The position numbers were made by a program, and so were the translations under genes. DNA of 64,000 bases from Gnetum montanum (lineage: Eukaryota; Streptophyta; Gnetopsida; Gnetales; Gnetaceae): the NCBI GenBank assembly GCA_015680685.1, contig MNCI01009104.1, positions 63,541-127,540 on the forward strand, given 5' to 3'. The notes under the pieces were generated by a model. The model was not told the origin of the DNA. It did not search any database and was given only the letters and a program-made list of their open reading frames with translations. Positions 38,850 to 49,267 of this stretch are shown piece by piece (the stretch's first letter is position 1; every line of letters begins with the position of its first letter).

Positions 38850-40030
38850 GGAAATGTTTATGGGAAAGAAGTTAACAATTGCACCAAAAAGAAATGCTAG
38901 TGGGTCCTCCCCAAAGTAGGCTCATGCCCTTTATGCCCTGACAAACCCACAAACCAAAGAGTTCGTAGGCTCTAGGAATGCCATTTGGAGGCAAGAGTTA
39001 AAAACTTACCCATAAGAATTTACCAAAGAAAAATAATGCATCAACCTAGAACAAACTAATGATAAAATCGGCAATGAGGTGGAAAATGGAAAGACAGATG
39101 GAGAGGAGAGAATCGAATGGAATCCCAAGACCAAGGTTGTGTAAAGCCCCTTGTGTATTTCATGGTTAAGATAACTGAGTAGAACTCATCCCAAATCCAG
39201 ACTCAAACCAACCACATTTAGTGACCTCGCATCAATACACTTGGCCAATCCATCCTCCTAAGGCAACAAGAATGCTTCCACAAAGAGTGACCACCATCCC
39301 AAGGAGAGCAAGATATAGAAGTAGAAAGCAAGAAAGGGCCTTAGTTAGAGGGAACCTTCAGGCATGGATAACATGTCTTTCCAATTCCATAACCAATGCT
39401 TGTAGCTCATATTACTTTATTATGTCTAAGGGGTGTGCTTTGAATTCTCACAGCTTTTTTTTTCTTTTTTTGCATGAGAATCACACCATGCAAAGACTTA
39501 TTTTTATTCACTTAGCTTCTTGACTTTTGAACAATGTCAGAATGGCAGAAAATCCAAGAAAAAGGATTCAAGCACCCAAGAGAATGGGCAGCACAAATGT
39601 ATTGAATCCCCTTGAAGTCACATCCTTTTCATCCTTTGAGTATTTCCTTGGTTTAAAAAGTACCCTGCCACCAATTCATTAAAAGTTTACTTAGAAAAAG
39701 AGGGAATGTACAATTCCAAGCCAAAGGAGACCATAGAGTTGTATGGATGAGTGGATGGTGTGGACTCATTGCTTTTTTTACCAAAAGAACCATACCTTAA
39801 TATCAGTATCATAATTCAAAGGTAAAAATCAAACAGTAGTAATCAATATGATATAATTCAATCGACCATCATGAGCACTTATTAGATGATGAATAAAAGT
39901 AAATCAAGCAATCAAAAAACTAGTAAAAATATGAATGATGGTGTAAAACAAAAATAAGAAAAGTTGGAAAAATGTGTAAAACAAAAATGTGTAAAATGAA
40001 AATTCAAAAAGAATTGAGGGCCTAGAATAG
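38850..40030 (-). other. A2 post-pol region, pol-proximal part
   Basis: This matches A1 8390-9600 in reverse. It holds the antisense frames conserved with A1: 38850-39140 (with stops) and 39221-39523. No other gene is supported. Confidence 0.75.
39221..39523 (+). CDS. Conserved antisense frame 1 in A2 post-pol region (100 codons)
   Basis: This is the counterpart of 8939-9223 in A1, sharing HQYTWPIHP, MLPQRVTTIPRRAR, ERALVRGNLQAW and MSKGCALNS. It is antisense to A2. Product unknown; translation not proven. Confidence 0.35.
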   Translation: MTSHQYTWPIHPPKATRMLPQRVTTIPRRARYRSRKQERALVRGNLQAWITCLSNSITNACSSYYFIMSKGCALNSHSFFFLFLHENHTMQRLIFIHLAS

Positions 40031-41380
40031 TTAGCATAGGTGGTCATCTCCCCCATGACTAAGTTGGAAGGAGGAGATCCAAAATAGTGAGCAAGGTTTT
40101 CCACTAATAGAGGTAGCATGTGTACTAGCTGTCCTAAGCTCATGGAAAGGTTTGGTTTGTTGCATGTTGATCAACAGTTTCTTGTCTGGGCTCTCAGGCT
40201 TGTATATTGTCATGACCCATGAAGGAAAATTTGTGTAAATAATATAAGGTCCTTCCCACAGTGTTTGAAATTTAGTATGTTGTGGCACATGTGTGGGATA
40301 TCAGTAGAGAACCTTATCTCCTGTTGATATTTAACTTTTCTAATCCTTAGGTCATGACATTGCTGATTGAAGGTCTTGTGCAATTTGTTAGATGATAGGA
40401 CAACTAATTGATTTTCATCTAGCAAGTTAAGGGTTACTAACCATTGTTTTTGTGCTAGATCAAGGTCAAGGTTGAGGTCACATGTCGTGGATAGTGTACG
40501 GAGCTTAGTTTGAATGAGAAGCATTGCTAATTTACCGTACACTAACTCATAGGGAGAGTAGCCTGTAGGGAGTTTTTGTGTGGAGTAGTATGCTCAAAGA
40601 GCATTGTTTAATTTAGTGCTCGAGTCTCTCCTAAGCGTTCACTTGACCGTTCACTTGGGGGTGGTATGGTGTAGTCAATTTATGCTCAACCCCTAAGCGT
40701 TGCATTAATTTCTGAAAAGTTACACCTATGAAGTGTGTACCATTTTCTGAAATAAGTGCATGCAGCATACCAAACATGTTTCATTTGTTGTTGAATAAAT
40801 CGTGCAGTTGTAGATGATGTGCAATATTTAACAGTAGCTACTTCGACTCATTTTGTTAAGTAATCAACAACAACAATAATATAATCTTTTCCATTGGACA
40901 TTGGTGTAATTAGCCCCATAAAATAAATTCCTCAAATGTCGAAGGGTTCTAATGGTTGAATCCATTGTTGCAAACCCTTCATTCTAGCAGTCATTCCCCC
41001 ATCATGTTGAAAACACTCATAAGATTGGATGAAATGTTGGGCATCCCAAAATAATGTAGGCCAAGTCGTTTGTCTCCCAATGTAATGACCCCCACAAGGA
41101 CCCTCATGAGCATCTTAGAGAACTTGTAGTTCATCTATATCAGGAACACACCATCAAACCAAGCCATTGAGAGACACTTTTTAAAGTTGTCCATTGATTT
41201 CGATAAAGTACTTAGCTCAATGAAAAAATTGTTGTTTCTTCTTAAGGTTTAGCTCTTTTGGTGTTTGTTGGGTGAGGAAATAGGTAAGAATGCTACTGTA
41301 CTAGTTTGTCTCTGTGGGTGATTGATTATTCACTACACCAGCAAAGAGGAATTCATCAAGAAAATGATCAGAAATCGGAT
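40031..41380 (-). pseudogene. A2 integrase (degenerate)
   Basis: The zinc region near 41030-41130 has DAHEGPCGGHY and a short deletion before FWDAQHFIQS. The core reads GIYFMG, with the first catalytic Asp replaced by Tyr, followed by ITPMSNGKDYIIVVVDYLTK. The region holding the other two residues (40660-40790) is frameshifted and partly deleted. The C-terminus is open at 40210-40542 (VYGKLAMLLIQTKL, LDENQLVVLSSNKL) and 40031-40288. Confidence 0.85.
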
Positions 41381-42920
41381 ACTCATCCTCTTTGTTTTCC
41401 CATCACAACTAAGATAAATGATTAGCAACTACATTCTTAGTGCCTTTACAATCGATCATCGTGAAATTGAACTCTTGTAAGATTACAAGCCATCGTATGA
41501 TATGAGGGCTTACCATTGGCTTATTCATAAGGAACCATATTGCACTATGATCTGTATGTATATATACTTTATATCCCAATACATAGTGTCTAAACTTTTC
41601 TAGTGCAAACACTATAATCATTAATTCTTTCTCTGTGGTAGTGTAGTTAAGTTGTGCACCAACGATACTTCTGCTTTCATACTGGATGTAATAAGGATGC
41701 TTCTGGTCATCTAACTATGTAAGTACGGGCTTCTAAAGCATAGTTGGACGTGTCAATCATGATATGGAATGGTTTGGACCAATCAGGAGCTTATAGAATG
41801 GGTGTTTCTACTAGCTTCTATTTCAGAGTTTGGAAAGCTAATTCGCATTCCCTAGTCCACTTGATAGGTACGTCCTTTTTTTTTAATTACACCAATGGTT
41901 TGGCAACCTTTGAAAATTTCTCAATAAATCTCCTATAGTAGCCAGTATGTCCAAGGAATGACCGAATATCTTTGACAGTTTCCGGTTGATGGGTAATTCC
42001 TTGAAAAATTTTGATTTTCTTGGGGTTTACCTTTATCCCTGTATGTGAGATTTTGTGTCCTAATACTATGTTTTCTTGGACCATGAAATGGATTTTTTAC
42101 CAGTTGAGCCTCAAATTGGTTTCTACACATCTTTTTAGCACTTGCTCCAACCGGTCCAAGGCTTGATCAAAGTTTTCTCCATAAGTGGAGAAGTCGTCCA
42201 TAAAGACCTCCACACCATTCCCTATCTGCTATTGAAATATGCTTAGAACTAGTCGTTGAAATGTTGCAGGGGCATTGCACAAGCCAAACGACATCTGTTT
42301 GTATGCCAACATTCCCTAAGGACTAGTGAATGTAGTCTTGGCTTGGTCTTCTAGGGCTATTTGTATTTGGTTATATCCACTATATCCATCTAGAAAACTG
42401 TAATAGTGATGCCCTGCGATGGTGTCTAAGACTTGGTCAACAAATGGTAATGGAAATTGATCTTTGAATGTTTCCATATTTAGTAACCTGAAATCTATGC
42501 ACACCCTCCATTTGCCTCTTTTTTGGGCATAATAACTAAGGGGCTAACCCATTCGCTATTAGAAATGGGGTATATGGACCCAGCCTTGAGAAGCTATTTG
42601 ATTTCTTTCTTAACTACTTACTTCAGCTTTGGGTTCAAACACCTCTGTGGTTGTCTTCGAGGCTTCATGGGGGGGTCAATGTAAATTCTCTATTGGCATA
42701 TCCTAGGATCTATTCTAGTTAATTCAGGATATGAACAAGTGAAGGCTTCCAACCATTTATTTATTACCTTTTGCAGTTCTTCTTTCTATTGAGGAGCAAG
42801 CTTAACATTGATAATTACCGATTTTTCATTTTTAAGGAACATGTATTCCATACCGGTGGGCAATGGTTTTAGCTCGAGGGGCTCTTGCTTAAATTTCTCA
42901 GGGATTTCCAACTTCTCCTA
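41381..42920 (-). pseudogene. A2 reverse transcriptase and RNase H (degenerate)
   Basis: The linker SLKNEKSVI lies near 42840. RT blocks are CIDFRLLNMETFKDQFPLPF, DQVLDTIAGHHYYSFLDGYS, MSFGLCNAPATFQRLV, FMDD near 42193-42204, and VLGHKISHTGIKVNPKKIKI. RNase H has ALEKFRHYVLGYKVYIHTDH near 41500-41620. There are fewer stops than in A1, but a run of frameshifts spans 41620-41760. Confidence 0.87.
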
Positions 42921-43172
42921 GTTGATATTTTAAAGGTTAAGACTTGGAAGTTGGCAATGGACTTGCTCTAATACGTCTATGCTATCGATGTAAGCACAAG
43001 TCAAACCCTCAGTTGGTTTGATGCATATGATTGAACTACTTTCTTGATCAACTATCAGCCACTAGGTGTCTTCCTGTCATGTGGCTACTATATACATGCA
43101 TCTTTATATGTTAATCACTTGTGCACACTTATTGCATGTAGGAAATGCTAAACTTTGCACAAATCATGACCT

Positions 43173-43853
43173 CTATATGCAATTACACCCTGTGTCACTA
43201 TATGCGATGCACAGAACTTTCTTCTTCTTGATCTTTTTGAATGTATTTTCCTTTGATATTTCTAGGGAAAGATCAAGGATTCCTAGGGGTACGTTGATGG
43301 TGCTTAGCCATGGTCTTCCCATTATGATTGGGAAGTCCTCCTTACCGTTGTTTACCTGAATCACTAGTAAGTCAGCTGGGTACAACCACCCACAAATAGT
43401 GGTAGCAATGTCTTCCACCAGTCCTAATGGGATAGTGATGGACTGGTTAGCCAACTCTAGATGGATGTTGCTCTTTTTCAATGGAGGTAGGTTCCAGGCC
43501 TTGTACATTTCTTGAGAAATCAAGTTGACATCGGAACCTGAATCTAAAAGAGCCTTGCATGGTGCATTTCCAACAATTTGTAAGTATATCAGAGGACTTC
43601 TAGAATCAGAGAGTTTCCTAGGAAGGTGGCCAGCTTTGATCCAATTGGTGATGGCATGTGTTAGCATGACCGTATGTATTGAGTGTGTTGATTTGGTTGA
43701 AGAGGGCTCCAAAGTTTTGATTGATACTGAGGCGTCTAAGGAATCAACCACTTGTGATTGCAAGGGCTTGGTTGGACTATTGGTTCTAAAGAAAGGTCTT
43801 TTCTTCATGTGGTTGTTGGAACCAATAGTAGGTTGAGAGTTAACAGCCCTCAT
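43173..43853 (-). CDS. A2 aspartic protease region (226-codon open frame)
   Basis: This is the best preserved Athila-type protease here. The active site ALLDSGSDVNLIS has its catalytic Asp at residue 104 of the frame. It continues TTICGWLYPADLLVIQVNN and FPIIMGRPWLSTI and ends YSDTGCNCI. The first 60 residues belong to the gag tail (MKKRPFFRTNSPTK). The frame is part of a gag-pol polyprotein, not a separate gene, and no start-codon context supports independent translation. Intact geometry does not prove activity. Confidence 0.85.
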   Translation of the reverse strand: MRAVNSQPTIGSNNHMKKRPFFRTNSPTKPLQSQVVDSLDASVSIKTLEPSSTKSTHSIHTVMLTHAITNWIKAGHLPRKLSDSRSPLIYLQIVGNAPCKALLDSGSDVNLISQEMYKAWNLPPLKKSNIHLELANQSITIPLGLVEDIATTICGWLYPADLLVIQVNNGKEDFPIIMGRPWLSTINVPLGILDLSLEISKENTFKKIKKKKVLCIAYSDTGCNCI

Positions 43854-46213
43854 GGTGTTATGTTGTTGTGGCTAGGTGGGGATTTCACCTTGCATTGTGG
43901 GAGCAGGTGGTAGTAGAGCTATTGGTGGAAGAGATGCGGCCAGATGAGAAGGATGATATGCTTGTAGAATATCATATCTAGAAGAGGGAGTCCCATAGTA
44001 CTCGTGTGCTTTGTAGTGAGGTTGAGGAGTGATGTGACAAGTAGAGTCATGTGGGGAGACTAGCTGCTGCATGTAATATCCATACAAGTCAAGTTACCGA
44101 TAAGAATACTGTTGCCTTGGTGGTGGCATTCCCCATGATTGTGGGTGTTGCCACTATTGATATTGCTTAATCGATTGTGATGGAGTTCCACTAGGATAAT
44201 ATGTTAAGGGTTGGTGGAACTGCCTTGGGTTACCTTGAGGATAAGGTAACCTTCGAGGTGTTTGCCTTTTGTTTAATCATAGGTTGAGTGCATACACCCC
44301 AGACTCCTGCAGATGTGAGATTATAGGGCAACATCCCTTAGGATGGTCATATTAAGATATCTCAAATCCACTATCATTGTCTGTTTCTAAATCCACAACC
44401 TCCTCAATGATGGCAACTTTGCCCTTACCCTTGCTACGTGCATATTTAGCCTCTTTCTTTTTTCTTTTCTCACTACCTTGCTCTCTAGAGTCCTCTACTA
44501 TTTTAAGAACAGTTTAAAATCTATTATCTAGGGAACCCATATTTGGTATACCTTTGCCAAAACTTCTAATGTCATCTTTTGGATAAGCAAATTTTTCCTA
44601 TTCACCATCTCTTCAAGTGGTGACTCTTCTTCATCCTCACAAAATCTTACTTCCCTCTTCTGAACGGAAGGATCTTGGTTATACTCTTCTACACTTTCTC
44701 TCTTCCGTAGCTCATCTTCTTCCTTAGCAACTTGCTTCAATAGTCTTTGAATTTGATGGGACCTAAGCTTGAATAGTCTCCCTTGGGCATAAGACCCAAG
44801 GGTTCTTCTTGTTTCATGCCTACGACCATCCACGGGATGGCGCAGTTGATCCCTTTGCAAATAACCATGGCCAGGACAACGATGTGACAGTGCATAGTAT
44901 CGGCCCATGGCAGCATCCAAGGGTTCATGTCCTCATTGTTTCTAGCCTTGTATTTGCTTTCACAAGTTAGGAACTCAAGAGTACATTTGGTACTTATCAT
45001 TAAATAGTTCTAACTTAGTACTCCACCTACGAATGGATTTTGATTCTAAAGACCGGTACCAGCTTTCCACTTCTAAAGACCAGTACCAGCTTTCTACTTC
45101 TTTAACTAATGTCCATGGGAACAACTTAATTTTTTGCCATTCATTCTCTATGTTTTGTAAGGCACATGCATCATGGAATGCTTGTCAATGATTTGAGGAT
45201 CAGTGTTGTATTCCCCTTCAAATCATGGGATGTTGTCCATATCTAATCTCTTGATCCTACTATCTTTCTGATGCCTTCTTGGAATTCTAATAGCCTCAGT
45301 TATGTCTAACATACTTCGAGTAGTGAGTAGCGGTTCATTGTGATCGTCTTGTCCATGGCATCTATGATGCCTTCGTTGTTTCCTACTCTCCCTTCTTCTA
45401 TGTTGTGACCCTCTAGAGTGCCCTCATCCCCTTTCCTAGTTGTTTCGTCTATGACTTCCACTTTGCCTAGCTTTATCCCCATGGTCTTTTTCTTTATGAT
45501 CACGTCTGGATATTGAAGGAGAGAGGGAAGGTGAAGAAGAAGGAGAACCATCACCATGACGATGTCTGCTACCTTCTCTTCTACAATCTCGGCCTCGGTT
45601 GTGATTGCGAGTAGAATGTCCACCTTTATCGTGAGTTCGTGTCCCTTTTTCAGACCCTTTATTCCTATGGGTATCAGAACCTGGGTTATGAATAGTGGAA
45701 TGAAGGTTCTAATACACAACCCCTTAGCCAAAGTCAAGGGGAGGAACATCATTGTGTGGCTGATTGCCTAAGGTAGGTTCACCATTCTCATTTTCACTTA
45801 AGACATGTGGGGCATCCTGGGACCACTTACTCTTTAAAGACTTATGATGTCTCTCCTATTGCAAGTCCCTTTGATGTTGTGCATTTGTGGGATGGTATTC
45901 TCTTGAGTCATGGTCTTACATAATGTATTCTGCATGTAAGTGCAGCATGCCAATTTGTGTGAGAGCACAAGGAAGCATGCTTGGGACTGAATGATCAGGA
46001 GGTAACACTATGTTACCTTTTAAGTCTCATTAACACAGTTGTTCGTCTTGATGGAGGATAAAGGTAAAGTCTAGTATATACTCATCAGGATGAATATGTA
46101 CCACTCAAACTTGTTGAGGAACTAGTGGATCAACGTCATGTGTATTACGCCGTCGACTATTTCCTGTTTCAAACCTAGGGAGTGAGGTGCTTTCGTACGA
46201 AGAAGGAGACATA
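43854..46213 (-). pseudogene. A2 gag (degenerate)
   Basis: The start codon at 46211-46213 opens MSPSSYESTSLPRFETGNSR. The N-terminal domain is near 45900-46090 (EYILDFTFILHQDEQL), followed by an Arg/Ser/His-rich region. The gag core lies around 44520-45190, with a 54-bp tandem duplication-like repeat of the ctttagaagtggaaagctgg region at 45046-45100. A long helical part has AQGRLFKLRSHQIQRLLKQV. The zinc-knuckle remnant near 44330-44370 ends YDHPKGCC with its first pair of Cys lost. A Gln/Pro-rich tail follows at 43872-44087. Confidence 0.84.
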
Positions 46214-46328
46214 CTTGTTTGTTTAGTGTGTAATGTATTCTTGTTTATTATTTTCTCAACCAGCCCTAAGGGTTCATTCCAATGATGTGAATGATTTTCT
46301 ATGTTCTAGTTAGCACACAAACAACTAA

Positions 46329-46347
46329 GTCCCCAGCAATGTCACCA
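46329..46347 (-). promoter_or_regulatory. A2 primer binding site, tRNA-Asp type
   Basis: On the minus strand it reads tggtgacattgctggggac, one base after the 5' LTR. Confidence 0.84.
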
Positions 46348-46348
46348 A

Positions 46349-47276
46349 TGATGAGCAGCGAGGTACCCCTATATTCAATAATACAAATACGAGCATTTCA
46401 TGCACAATTCGATCAAATTCTAAGGACTAAGTGCTTATGCACCCTTGTGGAACAAGGACAGGTTGGTTGATCATTGTCTTCCCAAGCTTACTAGTATGTC
46501 ATGATTGTATGGTTAAGTAAGCTTGAGGCATATGATTTTTATAGCTTTTATGTTTTTATGTCCTACACTAGTAGGGAAGGAGAGAGGTAACTAAGTGACT
46601 AATTTAACTTAACTACTCATTAACTAAGTTCTAACTAATCCTAACACCAGCATCTATTCCCACTTGCCGTACACATCTTGAACCAATGCAAGACTGCTGG
46701 GATTACCAAACGCTAATTGCTACTGGGTTACCAAGTGTTACACGCATGCTCAAAGTGGTCGTGCTTGTGTAATTTAACAATTTTCTTAATTGATCAAAAT
46801 GAATTGGTATGCTAATAAAAAATGTAAAGTGCATAAAATAAAATAAATGCATAAGAAAATAAAATAAAAGAAATGCGTAAGAAAAAAAAATCTCAAGTGC
46901 TACAAGGATGAATCAAAGAGCTCATCTTTATTATTGTACATAAGGTGTGCTTAGGTACATAATGCTCGAATAAAGATCCATCCACACTTAGACCTCTTGT
47001 TGCGGGCACTTGGAAAATACTCTAACTTTCAAACAGACTATAAGAGTTTTACTACTTGACTACTAAAAGACTTCCTACCAATTGTGCACCTGGGCACTGT
47101 ATTTATAGACTTGGGAGCAACTACTCTAATAATTAGAGTAACTACTCTAATAATTAGAATAATTGCTAAAGTAACTGCTAGAGTAATTGCTCTAATAATT
47201 AGAATAACTACTAGAGCAACTGCTAGAGGAAGCACTATAATAATTAGAGTAACTGCTAGAGTAACCACTCTCATCA
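46349..47276 (-). repeat. A2 5' LTR
   Basis: It reads tgatgagcagcgag ... ctctcatca on the plus strand, 928 bp. The palindrome array is at 47120-47276 and the TATA box (minus) at 47100-47107. The target duplication aactt follows at 47277-47281. Confidence 0.95.
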
Positions 47277-47281
47277 AACTT

Positions 47282-49267
47282 TCTTCATTATTTTACACTT
47301 TCTTATATATTTTACTTTATTTTTTTTCTTTTGATTAAGTGTGATATTTTCTCATTTTTTCTAATAAATTTTCTTTATTATTACAAAACACAATGTTGTT
47401 GTTGTTGTTTACTAATGATGGTTTGTGCTTAATGTGTGATTGTCGATGTCTAGTTTCTATTTTTTAATTCTAATGTTTGATGACTTTGGCATGGTTTTTT
47501 TTTCATGGAACAAGTAGTAAGTCCACATCATCTACCCATCCAATGAGCTCTAAGGTTTTCCTTATTCTGGAAATTTGAGGTCCCTTTTTCATTAAAGAAA
47601 CTTTTAATCAATTAGTGAACTTGCTAGTTTTGGAATTAGGAAGGATCTAAAGGTTTGTAAAAGGTGTGACTTCAAGGGGACTCAATACTCTTTGTACTCT
47701 TCTTCTTGCTTGAGTGCTTGAGTGTTTTTTCATGGACTTCTTACTATTCCATACCATCCAATGATAGGAAGAAAAATAACATCATTACATGGTGTGGTTC
47801 CCATCATCGAAAAAAATGATGGAAATTCAAAACACATCCCTTCGACTCAAGTAAGTCCTCTCATGGTGTGGTTCCCATTTCAAAAAAAAAAAACAAACAA
47901 AAAAATAAACAAATAATGGGAATTCAAAGCACATCCCTTGGATAAATAAAAGGGCTACAAGCACTGGTTATGGGACTTGAAAGACATACACTTATGCTTG
48001 AAGATCCCCTCTAACTAAGGCCCTCTCTCTCTCACTTCCTACTTCTCTCTCCTCTTTGTGGAATGGTGGTTGTCTTATAGAGACACTCTTATGTCTTGAG
48101 TAGGTAGATTAGTGTTAGAGTGATGATGCAAAGTCACTGAAAGTAGAAGGCTTTGGTCTGGACTGAGGATGGAACTTCTTTGGTCATTTTAATAACAATT
48201 CCACAAGGGACTTCTTATGACCTCAATTTGGAACTCCATTCCACCTTCTCTATCATCCATCCATGCTCCCATAACTCACCTCACTACCAGGCTCTATGTT
48301 ATGCTCTATGTCTTAGTCGGACGTGTTGGGATTTTTGAGTGGATTCTTTTGGGTTGGTCCTTAACTTGTCATGATCATTAAATTGACTATGGGACCCATA
48401 GACTCCTTAGTTGAGGTTATGCAAGGGTAAAAAAGGGCATGAGCCTACTATGCGGAGGACCCACTTGCATAGATTTTGGCTTGATTAGTTAAGGTTCCTT
48501 ACCTTTGACATAGCTACAACCTTATATTTTGTGTTTTCCATTATGTAAACTGCTTAGTTCTCCTTAATCTTTCATTGAATTCATCCATTAAATCAATTTT
48601 TCTCTTTTTTCTTTAAATTTATGAACCTCAACACCCTCTTCTCATGATTTCATACTATTCTTAGTCTTCTAAGCTTTCATTTGACCCTAATTTCATCAAA
48701 AAATTCCTTGTATCTTAAAATTTTGACTAAAGTCAACGAAATTCTAAAGTCAATGAAAGTCAACAATTGCATTGATGAGGCCTTGTCGACGTAGTGTAAA
48801 AATACTATATATATTGCTGAACACTTTGGAATTTTTTGCAATTTTCTTATAACACATGAGGAAATTTTGCAATTTTTCAAAGCCCAAAACCTTCTAGAGT
48901 CCATAACTTTCAAATTGTTTGTCCAAATCACTTCGTTTTTTTATTCTATACTTATCGAAGGTAAAATCTTTATCATGGGGGCCACAACCTTAAGGTTTCC
49001 AATGTAATTTTTGAAAACTTTTTGTAACTCCCGCAAGGGTTAGTAACCTTAATCATATATAAACATCAACTTTTTCCAAGTTAACCCTTCCAGCAATCTC
49101 CAGGATGATTTATCAATGATAAGGCATAAATAGAAATAATAATTGAGTTAATTAAATCAGCCATAATCAAAACTTAGCCAAGTGTAACTACCCTCAAGAG
49201 TTAAGATATCCCAATTTTTTTAAGGTTACACAATGATTGCTAATTTATGGTGTTATTGTGATTACAG
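47282..49267 (+). other. C1 post-pol region before its extra frame
   Basis: About 2 kb without a supported gene. Segments around 47900-48060 (aagacatacacttatgcttg, ccctctaactaaggcc) match the A1/A2/F post-pol region, so the families share this part. A stray copy of the C U3 repeat lies at 48766-48797. Near 47397 there is a short (gtt)n run. Confidence 0.7.
48766..48797. repeat. Copy of the C-family U3 repeat inside the element
   Basis: The sequence has gcattgatgaggccttgtcg followed by acgtagtgt, matching the LTR unit at 881-912 and 52405-52432 but lying about 3.6 kb before the 3' LTR. No other LTR sequence surrounds it. Confidence 0.6.

Larger units (their letters stand above)
18361..47276 (-). 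mobile_element. Athila-like Ty3/gypsy element A2, split by element D
   Basis: The 5' LTR is 46349-47276 and the 3' LTR is 18361-19381, on the minus strand. The target duplication aactt is perfect (18356-18360 and 47277-47281). Removing D and one copy of the 198-bp duplication leaves about 10.18 kb, close to A1 (10.22 kb). Gag, protease, RT, RNase H and integrase are in order. It inserted between the C1 integrase and its post-pol frame. Confidence 0.95.

Noticed and set aside
43173-43853. A free-standing host aspartic protease gene
   Set aside because: The same sequence occurs in A1, C1 and F between gag and RT. It is part of the element polyprotein.
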